Positions 28,052 through 37,237 of a stretch of DNA of 64,000 nt are shown here, piece by piece (position 1 is the stretch's first letter; the number at the start of each line of letters is the position of its first letter). The stretch lies in the NCBI GenBank assembly GCA_965261065.1, contig OZ253444.1, positions 4,712,001 to 4,776,000 on the forward strand, read 5' to 3'. Source of the DNA: JAKZVK01 sp965261065. Its GTDB lineage: Bacteria; Acidobacteriota; Terriglobia; Bryobacterales; UBA6623. The notes under the pieces were generated by a model. The model saw only the letters and a list, made by a program, of their open reading frames with translations, did no database searches and was not told where the DNA came from. The position numbers and the translations under genes were made by a program.

Positions 28052-29188
28052 CTATGGAGCTACGAACCACCTCAGGCGGTGCTTGGAGCCGCCGCAAGCA
28101 TCGCGGGGATGACCGAGAAGCCGCTTCGAAGCGAGTGCGGAGATCAGATTGGCGGTCGGCGGGAGTTGAAACACTGCGACAAAAGGGGGTTTGCGCTTGG
28201 TTTTGGCGGCACAGACACACGGCCGCGTCGGCGTACGGTTGCACGTCCTTGCGCCAAAAAGTAGCTGCATTGGAAAGCGAGTTGGGCCGGCCCATGCGGG
28301 CTTGTGTAGTCTGCGCGAACGTTCGATGTGCGCTGTACTGGAAACCGCGAGTTGATCCAACGGATTCGCCGCCGCCTGCAAGTGCTTCTGGGAAAGGTGT
28401 AGGTAGACCGTCGTGGCCTCGATATCCACGTGCCCCATGAGCAGTTGAATGGTTCGCAGATCAGCGCCGGATTCGAGCAGGTGCGTGGCGTAACAATGCC
28501 GCAGCGTGTGAGGGGTAACACGCTTGTGGATCCCGGCGCGTTCGGTCGCCTCGCGGACCGCCATCCAGACGACCTTCGGCGTGATGGGCTTGTCAACGCG
28601 CCAGTTGTTGATCGTGCCGGGGAACAAATACGTTTTGGGCCGTATCCAGCGGTAATGCTCGCGCAGCGTCTCAAGAAGCTTCTGGCTCAGGGGCACTTCG
28701 CGATCCACGCCACCCTTGCCGCGTTCGACGCGCAGCATCATTCGTTGGCTGTCGATGTCGGCAACTTTGAGGCGGCATAGCTCGCTACGGCGCAATCCCG
28801 CCGAGTACAGCGTCATCAGCATCGCGCGGTGGAATAGCGTCCGCGCCGAGTCGATCAGGAGCGCCGCCTCGTCGGGACTCAGAATGGTCGGCAGGCGTTT
28901 GCGATGCTTCGGATAGGGTAGCTCCTGCTTCATGTCGCGCCGCCCGAGCACCTTGACGTAGAGGAACCGCAGCGCACTGACCTGCAGGACGACCGTGCCG
29001 ACGGCGAGTTTCTTGTTCTCGAGCAGGTACGCCTGGTAGCGGCGCATATCGTCCGGACCGAGATGATCGAGCCTCTTTCGAGCGTATTCTCGAAACTGCT
29101 CGACGGATAGTAGATAGGTGCGAATGGTTGTTTCAGCGTAGTTGCGGCGTACGAGCTCTTCTCGCATCCGCTGGGTGAGTATCGTCAC
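28052..29188 (-). CDS. Tyrosine recombinase (site-specific integrase)
   Basis: Phage-integrase family protein with an N-terminal core-binding domain (MREELVRRNYAETTIRTYLL, YARKRLDHLGPDDMRRY) and a catalytic domain with the conserved residues: R in YSAGLRRSELCRLKV, HxxR in TPHTLRHCYATHLLESGAD, H in IQLLMGHVDIEATTVY with the nucleophilic Y. The catalytic domain ends near residue 285; the last 90 residues (from about LDQLAVSSTAHIERS) have an unusual composition and probably read through sequence beyond a deletion. I chose GTG 29188 because aaggag lies 6 bases upstream; GTG 29233 is an alternative. Such recombinases often pair with IS91-type elements; none is left here. Confidence 0.85.
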   Translation of the reverse strand: MTILTQRMREELVRRNYAETTIRTYLLSVEQFREYARKRLDHLGPDDMRRYQAYLLENKKLAVGTVVLQVSALRFLYVKVLGRRDMKQELPYPKHRKRLPTILSPDEAALLIDSARTLFHRAMLMTLYSAGLRRSELCRLKVADIDSQRMMLRVERGKGGVDREVPLSQKLLETLREHYRWIRPKTYLFPGTINNWRVDKPITPKVVWMAVREATERAGIHKRVTPHTLRHCYATHLLESGADLRTIQLLMGHVDIEATTVYLHLSQKHLQAAANPLDQLAVSSTAHIERSRRLHKPAWAGPTRFPMQLLFGARTCNRTPTRPCVCAAKTKRKPPFVAVFQLPPTANLISALASKRLLGHPRDACGGSKHRLRWFVAP

Positions 29189-29482
29189 AGAGAAGCTCCT
29201 TCTCTGCGACCGACTGTACTCTTCCCTTGCCACCCACGCCGCAGGCGTCCGCCGCGCCCAGCGGCTTCGTTCAAGTCGGCCAGGGTTGATCCAGCCACCT
29301 GATCAAGGCGTGGCTGTAAGGATCTGGTCGCTTGTGGACACAGTGATACCTCACAAGCAGGGGTGCGACATCGTCGGACGACTCCCCGGTTCCTACGGTT
29401 AGCCCGCTATAGCGTCCACGGGTCAAGTGTCATAGAATTTTGAGAGCTGCTTGTCGGACCGAGCGCCTACGGGGAACAAATT

Positions 29483-29878
29483 ATGTCGATCGAGCTTCAA
29501 GTCGTTGACGAAACCACATCCGGCTCAGAGACCTCCCGGATCAGCCTCGAAGTCGAATCCACCCAGCTAACGCTCCGAGACCTGATCCGCGAACGCGTCC
29601 GCCAAGAGGTCGCTGTCTACAACGAGAACCAACCCGAGATCTACTACGACCTAGTCCAACCCGAGAACTCCGAGAAGATGCTCAACGGCTACCGTGTGAA
29701 AACACGGAACCCGCTCGACTGGCAACGGCAGTTCGAAGCGGCTGTGCGAAGTTTTGAGCAGAACGGTATCTTCGTCCTCCTCGACGGCAAAGCCATCGGG
29801 TCACTTGATGACAGCATCGAACTTCAACCGGGAACGGAGGTCCGATTCCTCCGCCTTGTCCCCTTGATGGGCGGCTGA
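29483..29878 (+). CDS. Ubiquitin-like beta-grasp protein ending in Gly-Gly
   Basis: A 131-residue protein with no recognised database name. The N-terminus (RISLEVESTQLTLRDLIRER) reads as two strands and the helix of a beta-grasp fold. The C-terminus (GIFVLLDGKAIGSLDDSIEL, then QPGTEVRFLRLVPLMGG) closely resembles the last strands of MoaD/ThiS and bacterial ubiquitin-like proteins, ending exactly at Gly-Gly without extra residues. Between them lies an insert (about residues 45-90) absent from MoaD. A free Gly-Gly end is what an E1-type enzyme would adenylate. The gene is intact and lies 3 bases before the DUF4132 gene (TGA-AGC-ATG), which indicates one operon. No moaE, thiazole, E1, E2 or JAB gene is near. 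Confidence 0.7.
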   Translation: MSIELQVVDETTSGSETSRISLEVESTQLTLRDLIRERVRQEVAVYNENQPEIYYDLVQPENSEKMLNGYRVKTRNPLDWQRQFEAAVRSFEQNGIFVLLDGKAIGSLDDSIELQPGTEVRFLRLVPLMGG

Positions 29879-29881
29879 AGC

Positions 29882-32267
29882 ATGAGTACGATCGACTTCA
29901 CTGTTGCGGCGATCATCCAAGAGGCCTTCAATGACAGGGGTGCCTCTTCGGAGCCCCGGAACTTCTTCGAGTTGATCGAGTCATCATTCCGGCGGCTCAA
30001 CGAACAAAACACCGAACTCGCGGCGCGTGCCCGGAATCTTTCTCCGGAACAGCAGGTGCAATTAGTTCTCGAAGTGGCTCGCAAAGGGGCCCAGCGTGAG
30101 GACGCCTCGTACGCCCTGCAGCCGCTGATCAGTTCGGTACTGCGACGCAAGTTGGCGTTCCCGGAATCCCAGATTCTCGATCTGCTTGCCTCCCTCCAGC
30201 AGTGGAGATTCGGCGGACCGTTGCTGCCCGTCCTAAGGATGGTTGGTCGGCATCCCATCACGCCGGACACCGCCGCGGCCCTTCGCCGGCTTCGCTCCCA
30301 TTCCTGGCTCCGAAGCGGATACGCCGATGTCCGTGAAATCAACCAGCGCCTCGACCAAATGTTGGAGTTGGGTGTGGTCGACGACACTTTCGACCCAGCG
30401 GGCTCATGGAGCAAGCACGTCCAACAATGCCTTTGCGATAACCCGGCCAAGCAAGCCGTCACGCACTTGCTGGCTACAGGAAAGGATATCCGTGATTCTT
30501 CGGCCTCCAAGAAGTAGAGAGCCACAGCCCAACGTATCGTCGAGCAAGTCGGGCGTGACGAGTTCCGCTGCCTCGCGCTCGGTTGGCTCGCCGCAGGCCC
30601 CGACCCCACCGTGCGCGGCTTTCAGATCGAATCCACCGAGGCGGACTACCAGCGCGCTCTGCTTTGGTCGTTGACTGACTACTCAGACCGCGAAATCTGT
30701 GCCGCCGTCGCGAGGTTCGCCGAGCAGTGCCGCAAGAAGATTCCCGGCCTCGGTCCCGTCTCACAGAAAGCGGGCAATGCCTGCGTCAATGTCCTGGCGA
30801 ACATGTCGGGCAGCGAGCCGTTAGGCCAACTTGTTCGTCTCGGTATGCGGATCAAGTATCAAACCGCACAGCGCCTCATCGCCCGCGCCATCGAGGAAGC
30901 CGCCGAACGCGCCGGTCTTTCACGCGAAGAGTTGGAGGAGATCACCGTTCCCGACTTTGCGCTGGATGGGTCAGGGATGTGTAGCGAACCCATTGGCGGT
31001 TATCAGGTGGAACTCCGCACATGCGACACCACCGTCCGTTTCCGGAATCCCGAAGGAAAGTCGGTGAAGTCGCTCCCGCGCGCGATCCGCGAAGAGCACT
31101 CGGAGGCCGTCAAGCGCATCCGACGCGCCGCCAAAGACAACGATAAAATGCTCACCGCGCAGCGCCTCCGCATCGAGCGACTGCTCATGACGGACCGCGC
31201 GATCGCGTTCGCGACTTGGCGCAAGCATTACCTCGAACACCCGCTCCTGCAGGACCTGACCCGGCGACTGATCTGGCAGTTTCGCTGGACCGGCGACGAG
31301 CGCACTGCCATCCCGAGCCAAAAGGGCCTCATCGAGTGGAACGGGCAGCCCGTCGATCCCCCGGCCGAATCACAGGTTCAGCTCTGGCACCCCATCGAAT
31401 CCGACGTGCAGAGCACCTTCAGTTGGCGCTGTTGGCTCGAAGACAACCACGTCCAGCAACCCTTCAAGCAGGCCCATCGCGAAGTCTACGTCCTCACCGG
31501 CGCTGAACGTGAGACCGGACTTCACGAACCGCTTCGCCGCCCACATCCTGCGGCAGCACCAGTTTGCGGCTCTGGCGCGGGCGCGCGGCTGGCTATTCTC
31601 ACTCATGGGCATGTGGGACTCTCATAACACGCCCTACCTCGATCTGCCACGAGCAGGCCTGCAAGTCGAATTCTATTTGGAAGCAGGCGGCATGGAGGAC
31701 CACAGCGTCCACGGCATCTACCTCTACAGCATCAGCGATCAGGTGCGCTTCGTAGAGACCGAGAGTCACCAGCCGGCGCCACTCGTCGAGATTCCGCCCC
31801 GGCTGTTCAGCGAAGTGATGCGCGATGTCGATCTTCTTGTCAGCGTCACCAGCGTCGGCAGCGATCCCAATTGGACACCCGGACGCAACCAACAGCTCGA
31901 CCACTACTGGGAGTCCTTCTCCTTCGGCGAGTTGTCCGTCTCGGTCCAGAGCCACCGCGAGACCATCGAACGCCTGCTTCCAAGACTGCCGATTCGCGAC
32001 CGCTGCCACGTCGAAGACCGTTTTCTCGTCGTCTCCGGGCAGCGTGCAACCTACAAGATCCATCTCGGCAGCGGCAATGTGCTGATGGAACCCGGCAGCC
32101 GTTATCTCGGTATCGTCCGCGGTCCGTCGAAGGGAAAGACGCCCGGCCGCGTCTTCCTGCCCTTTGAGGGCGACAACACGCTATCGCTGATCCTCAGCAA
32201 AGCCTTCCTCCTTATCGACGACGCAACGATGAAAGACCCCACCATCCTTCAGCAGCTACCGAACTAA
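29882..32267 (+). pseudogene. DUF4132 (MolR-like) protein, with an in-frame stop and a frameshift
   Basis: About 795 codons. The N-terminal half is helical and HEAT-like (NFFELIESSFRRLNEQNTEL, LLPVLRMVGRHPITPDTAAA). The C-terminal part is the DUF4132 domain: QPFKQAHREVYVLTGAERET, NRFAAHILRQHQFAALARAR and GWLFSLMGMWDSHNTPYLDL. Two lesions break it. A TAG at 30515-30517 lies in frame (SSASKK, then RATAQRIVEQVG), and near 31516 the frame moves by one (AERETG, then DFTNRFAAH). Both sides of each lesion align with the expected protein, so the breaks are recent. DUF4132 is named after E. coli MolR-like proteins of unclear role. The upstream ubiquitin-like gene is intact. Confidence 0.75.
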
Positions 32268-32426
32268 CCACCGCCCTCTCACGTTCCAGCACAAGGCGTA
32301 CCACTCCCTGAGACCAGGGCAGGGCGCCATGGGTGCCGTTTACATCCTCCCCGGTCCGCATCGGTTGATCCAGGGGTCTGGATCGCCTGGATGATCGACC
32401 CTGTTGGGCCCGCCGGTCAGCGACCT

Positions 32427-32985
32427 GACGCCGCTCGGTCGTCCTACGAAGCCATCCGATCTTGGCGCCGGAAGTTTGGACCGGATTACGCCCGAACTCT
32501 GCGGCGGCGACAAGGTTGTCTCGGTGACATCTGGCACGTGGGCGAGTTGTTCATCACCATCCGCGGCGAGCGACGTTATCTTTGGAGAGCCGTGGATCAG
32601 GACGGCGATGTCCTCGATCTCCTGGTCACGCGCCACCGAGACAAGAACGCTGCCGACGCTTCTTTCGCAAGGTCTTGAAAAACCAGGGCAGGCCACCTTT
32701 GCAACTAGTCACCGACAAGCTGCGAAGCTATCCGGCTGCGCACCGAGAGGTCTTCCCATCGGTCACACATCGAACTGGTCAATACGAAAACAACCGAGCT
32801 GAAGTCTCGCACCAGCACACCCGCGAGCAGGAACGTCAGATGCGTCGATTCAAATCAGCGGCACAGGTTCAACGATTTCTCTCGGTCCACGGCGCGATTC
32901 ACAACCTGTCCAAGTTGCACGTCATCATCTCGAAGCGATCCATCATCGACTGCTCAGGGGCCGAGGCTTCTCTGACTGGAAGACG
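32427..32985 (+). pseudogene. IS6-family transposase remnant, frameshifted
   Basis: Two frames together give most of an IS6 (IS26-like) transposase core. The first reads SYEAIRSWRRKFGPDYARTL and DIWHVGELFITIRGERRYLW with RAVDQDGDVLDLLVTRHRDK, up to NAADASF near 32665. The second continues FRKVLKNQGRPPLQLVTDKL, RSYPAAHREVFPSVTHRTG, ENNRAEVSHQHTREQERQMR and RFKSAAQVQRFLSVHGAI. In the motif where active family members carry WHLDE, this copy has WHVGE, so the first catalytic aspartate is lost. The N-terminal helix-turn-helix and both element ends are missing. It borders the DUF4132 gene on the 3' side. Confidence 0.75.
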
Positions 32986-33170
32986 GCGACGTGTGCCTTC
33001 TGAAGGGGAGAAACCTCGGACGATCCTAAGGTCAAAACCGCCTTCGCGTCGTTAACTTGACAATGCCTACAGGTCTCTTGCGCAAGATTACTTACGACTT
33101 ATGACCCAGTACCAAAGTTGGACCCAGAAAGTTACCTGCGGGCCATTTCGAATTGAGGTACGAAGAGTAA

Positions 33171-33434
33171 CAATTAGAGCATGAACACTGCATTGCACTC
33201 CTGCGATGCCTGGCAAAGGACACTCTTGGCCAGGACATCGTCGAATACGCGATCTTTGTGGGGTTCATAGCGCTTGTAGCGGCCCTCTACCTGCCTGGCG
33301 CCGCTGACAGCGTTCGCACAGTGTTTTTGAATACGGAAACGGTACTAGCGGAGGCGACTCATAACAAAGGCAACTGCCGCAGCCCCAACCCCGGAAACAA
33401 AGGAGGACGAAGTCCTTGCGCCCCGTCCCAATAA
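33171..33434 (+). pseudogene. Flp/type IVb pilin-like remnant
   Basis: A small frame without a proper in-frame start encodes CLAKDTLGQDIVEYAIFVGF followed by IALVAALYLPGAADSVRTVF, matching Flp (type IVb) pilins: the GQxxVEYA prepilin-peptidase region followed by one hydrophobic helix. An ATG at 33181 is in another frame (NTALHS), so a one-base shift near 33195 probably separates the start from the pilin. No tad/cpa genes are near. The tail after the helix (NKGNCRSPNPGNKGG) may be native. It is most likely dead. Confidence 0.55.
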
Positions 33435-34416
33435 GCGAATCTCTGCCCGTACAGCCCTCCGCGTTCCCCCTACCTATGCCGGTGGAGTCGGGAACTGGCA
33501 CGGTGGCCCGTCAGGACGCTCGCCCAACGCCATACGACAATCTTGGCGGCACTTGTTCTTGACTTTTCAGCAGCCTTCCGGGGGTGATCGATCAGAGCTA
33601 CGATGGTGAGATCAGGTGACCCAAGACATCCCTGATCCCACGGAACGAAAGCTCTGTTCAACGAGCTGCAGCGTTACTGCTTCCTCCAAATTTAGCTCGG
33701 ATGCTGCACGACCGACAAGCTTCTCGATGTCTGACTCGGAATTGGCTTCGCTGAGGCTGGCGACGACATTCACGGGGCAAAGGGCTCCTCCCTCTCTCTC
33801 ATGTGTCCCATGGTGAGCGCCGATAGCCCTAGACAGGACCGCTGGAACCTTCCACTGATCGCACATCCATGTAGCGACAAGAGCGTGATCCCAGTCGTAT
33901 TTTTTCCGTTCCAGCAGGGCCAAGTCCTCACCGCCACGATGCCAATCTTCGAGGAGGTCACCGTAAGAGTTATCTCGATGGTGCGCCAACACCGGTATAG
34001 CCATATCCTGCAACAACGCAGCCGTAAAACATTGCGACTGAATGGCCGGCTCAACCCGCTCCGCCAGTGCCTGGGCGAGAGCAGCACGCCGCGATGCCGT
34101 CATCCAGAAGCGTTTAGGGTCAAAGCCTCTTGCCGGCTTGCTCGGCAAGCCGCGACCGACAGCGCTGGCTATCAGGAGCGACTCAAGCTCGTTGCGCCCA
34201 AGGAGACTCACCGCCTGCTGAACGCTCTCGACTGTGCGCTGGATGGCGTAGGCTGCCGAGTTGACCGTTTGTAATAGCCGAACGGAAGTAGCTGGGTCAG
34301 AGGCCACGACCGCCGCAATCTGAGCGGCCGTGGAATCGTCGTCTCGAATGAGTTCCAACGCCTGGGCTGTGACAGTCGGGAAAGATGGTAGTTCATGATT
34401 GCCAGCGACAGCCTTA

Positions 34417-35510
34417 TTGAGTCCCGCATAATATCACGTCACTCGAAGCAAAGAGAAGACTGTTTCCAGAAGGCCGTGATCAAACGCGGTTTGCGGTGCA
34501 TGCGGCGGAGTGCCTTGCGGGCCCGCTCGTTCAGCTCGCCGTAGTCCTTCGGACAGACGTTCGGCAACTCGTGCTGCTTCCAGTAAGCCCAGATGTATTC
34601 CACCGGATTCAACTCCGGCGCATAGGGTGGCAAGTACTCGGTTGCGATGTGGCCTTCGGAGAGTTGGATGAACTCTTGCACCAGGCGGCTACGGTGCGCC
34701 GGCAGCCGGTCCCAGACGATCAGCAGCGGCCGATCGATATGACGTACCAACGCCTTGAGAAAGTCGATCACTTGCTCTTTGCCGATCGCACCGGGATAGA
34801 GCCGAAAGTAGAAGTTACGCAGCGTCAGCCCCGCCGAGACGGAAAGCTTCTCCCAATTGAAGTTAAACTGCAGCACCGGTGTTTGGCCGCGTGGCGCCCA
34901 GGTGCGGCAGCGATGCGGCTTCTGACTCAATCCGCTTTCGTCGATGAAGACGAGCGTACGGCCTTCGTTTTGGGCTTTTTTTTAATGCGCGTCCAGGTCT
35001 TGCGCTTCCAGGTGCGGATCTGCTCTTCGTTGCGCTCGCGCGCCTTTCCGACCGGGCGTTGCGGGCTCCAGTCGAGCGCTCGCAGGATCTTCCAGACGTG
35101 GCCTTCGTGGTAGTCGACCCCGAACTCGTCTCCGATCAGCCGAGCCACCCGCGGACAGCTCCACAGGGGCGTGGGGAAGCCGTGGGCTTGCGGGCCTTCC
35201 AGCAACAGCGACGTCAGGCGTTCGCGTTGTGCGGCATCGAGGAGCGGCTTGCGTCCGGCGCGCCCGGCCTGGCGGAGTCCGGCCGCACCCTGCTCGCGGT
35301 ATTGCCGCCGCCACGCACTGACGGTTTGGCGAGCGACTTTCAGCCGTCTTGCCGTCTCGGACTGATTGTGGCCTTGGTCGAGCAGCCGCATCGCTTCGAA
35401 ACGGCGCTTCTCCAGGGCCTTGAAACCCCGCTTCACACCTTTGGGGTTGCCCATACATATATAGATGCTCCAAACTATCAAAAAGTGTCATAATAATTTG
35501 CGGGATTCAA
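34417..35510 (-). mobile_element. IS630-family element, copy 2, inserted in the IS1380 target duplication
   Basis: Nearly identical to copy 1 (6065-7158), with TA at 34415-34416 and 35511-35512. The left flank ends in TTA and the right flank begins TAAG before the IS1380 end; joining them at the TA gives TTAAG, the target duplication of IS1380 copy C. So IS630 came after IS1380 and used the TA inside that duplication. Confidence 0.92.
34439..35481 (-). CDS. IS630 transposase, copy 2 (OrfA-OrfB, -1 frameshift)
   Basis: Same layout as copy 1: OrfA from 35481 to 34927 (184 residues) and the DDE frame down to 34439, joined at the A-AAA-AAG site near 34975-34981. Differences are few (for example KTKAVRSS against KTKIVRSS, and QHELPNV against QHKLPNV). 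The stop of the DDE frame lies one codon further than in copy 1 because the last bases differ (TTC then GAG). The protein looks functional if the frameshift occurs. Confidence 0.88.
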
Positions 35511-35621
35511 TAAGCCCGCATTTTCAATTTGATGTTTGACATCCCGACCTTCCAGCGGCCTGGAGCGTCTTTATTCATAGGGGCTAGAACCCGATGAGGA
35601 CGCCATGGAGGCCAACACCCA

Positions 35622-36953
35622 ATGGGTGAAAAACAAACCAAGCCATTCCAGCTAAGTTTCAATGGACTTCTCAAAGTCGATTTCCAGGGATCGCACGTCA
35701 CTTCCGACGGTGGCCTGATTTTGGTTCGCGAACTGGACGAACGGCTCGGTCTCGGAGAACTGATTGACGAGCATCTCAGCGACTCCCGGCAAGGCACAAA
35801 CAAGCAGTTCACGCTCGCTGATCTGTTGCGGCAGTCGGTTTACAGCCGACTCGCCGGCTACGAGGACCTCAACGACGCCGAGCGGGTTTCGATCGATCCG
35901 ACGTTTCGGCTGATCGGTTCGCAGAAGATCTGGGATCGCGGTGCGGCCTTGACCTCGACGCTGCACGGCTTCGAGACGGAGATGCTGGCGAGCGAAGAGA
36001 ACCTGCTGGGGCTGATGGCGCTGAACCGAGAGCTGGTCGGGCAAGCGGAAGCGTTCGACGACGCCGAGCGGGTCGTTCTGGACCTGGACTCCACCGAGAG
36101 TCCGGTCCATGGCCAACAGGAAGGCAGTGCCTACAACGGACACTTCGAGTCGGTCTGCTACCACCCGTTGCTTTTGTTCAACGGTCATGGTGATTGCCTC
36201 GCTGCCAAGCTGCGTCCAGGCAACGTGCACAGCGCCGAGGACTGGGATGAGCTCTTGTTGCCGGAGATCGAGCGCCAACAGGCTGCGGGCAAGCAGGTCG
36301 CCTTCCGGGGCGATGCGGCCTTTGCGAAGCCGGAAGTTTATGAGGCTTCGGAGGAACGCGGAGTACAGTACGCCATTCGCATTCCGGCCAACAAGAGCTT
36401 GGAGCTGGAGATCGAAGACATCCTGTTTCGCCCGCCGGGAAGGCCTTCCCGCAAGCCCTTGGTGCGCTACAAGAGTTTTCGCTATCAGGCGGAGAGTTGG
36501 TCGCAGGCGAGGCGGATCGTCGCTAAGGTCGAGCATCACCAGGGCGAGCTGTTCCCGCGCGTCGGATTCATCGTGACGAGCATGAGCTTGCCGAGCCGCT
36601 CGGTGGTGCGCTTCTACAACAAGCGCGGCACGGCGGAACAGTGGATCAAGGAAGGCAAGCAGGCGACGCACTGGACGCGATTGTCGTGCCATCGATTTCG
36701 GGCCAACGAAGTGCGGTTGCAACTGAGCGTGCTGGCCTACAACCTGGGCAATCTTTGGCGGCGGCTGGGGCTTCCGCAGCGAATCAAGAGTTGGTCGCTG
36801 ACGAGCTTGCAACACAGGTTGATGAAGACCGGCGGTCGGCTGGTCAAGCACGCGCGGTATTACTGGCTCTTATTGGCGGAGGGACATCTGAACCGGCGGC
36901 TGTTCGGCGACATGCTGCACAAGATCTGGGCGCTGCCGCTGCCGAGTGGGTAG
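35622..36953 (+). CDS. IS1380-family transposase (copy C)
   Basis: A 443-residue intact transposase, identical to copy A except for isolated changes (D instead of N in SAEDWDEL). All acidic regions described for copy A are present. It is probably active together with copy A, given their near identity. Confidence 0.92.
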   Translation: MGEKQTKPFQLSFNGLLKVDFQGSHVTSDGGLILVRELDERLGLGELIDEHLSDSRQGTNKQFTLADLLRQSVYSRLAGYEDLNDAERVSIDPTFRLIGSQKIWDRGAALTSTLHGFETEMLASEENLLGLMALNRELVGQAEAFDDAERVVLDLDSTESPVHGQQEGSAYNGHFESVCYHPLLLFNGHGDCLAAKLRPGNVHSAEDWDELLLPEIERQQAAGKQVAFRGDAAFAKPEVYEASEERGVQYAIRIPANKSLELEIEDILFRPPGRPSRKPLVRYKSFRYQAESWSQARRIVAKVEHHQGELFPRVGFIVTSMSLPSRSVVRFYNKRGTAEQWIKEGKQATHWTRLSCHRFRANEVRLQLSVLAYNLGNLWRRLGLPQRIKSWSLTSLQHRLMKTGGRLVKHARYYWLLLAEGHLNRRLFGDMLHKIWALPLPSG

Positions 36954-37117
36954 CATTGCCGGAGTGAGGATCAACAGCTTTTGGCTCCAAAAGGTTTCGC
37001 AAGGAGCAGTGTCGGCCGGAGCGCCGTTCAAGCCGCTCAATCAACGACTGTGAGCGGTCGAACCAGCTCTGGCGACTACCAGCAGAGGTGATGTGCAGGG
37101 TTCAGCGTGAAAGGACG

Positions 37118-37146
37118 TGCTGTTCGGAGCGGAGCGGGTGTATACT
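37118..37146 (+). promoter_or_regulatory. Possible outward promoter at the right end of IS1380 copy C
   Basis: Same TGCTGT (37118-37123), 17-base spacer and TATACT (37141-37146) as in copy A. Here it points against the direction of the HDOD gene and its upstream operon, so transcription from it would be antisense to the pentapeptide/channel gene. Confidence 0.35.
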
Positions 37147-37237
37147 GTGGCCGTGCCAGGGCCAAAATGGAAATCCTGGTTAAGACTAGCGTGAGGGTCA
37201 CCACGGACCCAGCTCGGTAGTTTCATGAAACACCTTG

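Larger units (their letters stand above)
35515..37179 (+). mobile_element. IS1380-family element, copy C
   Basis: A 1665-bp element, almost identical to copy A. The right target duplication is TTAAG at 37180-37184; the left one was split by IS630 copy 2 (TTA at 34414-34416, AG at 35513-35514). It interrupts the HDOD gene between codons 14 and 16. The near identity with copy A points to recent transposition. Confidence 0.92.
33612..37226 (-). pseudogene. HDOD-domain protein, interrupted by nested IS1380 and IS630
   Basis: The gene starts at ATG 37226 (KLPSWVRGDPHAS), is cut after 14 codons, and resumes at 34416 (KAVAGNHELPSFPTVTAQAL) to the stop at 33612. Removing both IS and one duplication leaves ...AGT CTT AAG GCT..., so the frame is restored exactly. 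The HDOD domain is visible in LIRDDDSTAAQIAAVVASDP, SVRLLQTVNSAAYAIQ and LLQDMAIPVLAHHRDN. HDOD proteins act in signalling and gene regulation, without phosphohydrolase activity. The start lies 11 bases after the stop of the ion-channel gene upstream, so it was the last gene of that operon. The 3' fragment alone could start at an internal TTG (34358). Confidence 0.85.

Noticed and set aside
29483..29878. The Gly-Gly protein as a plain MoaD or ThiS
   Set aside because: It is about 50 residues longer with a central insert, and no molybdopterin or thiamine gene is near.
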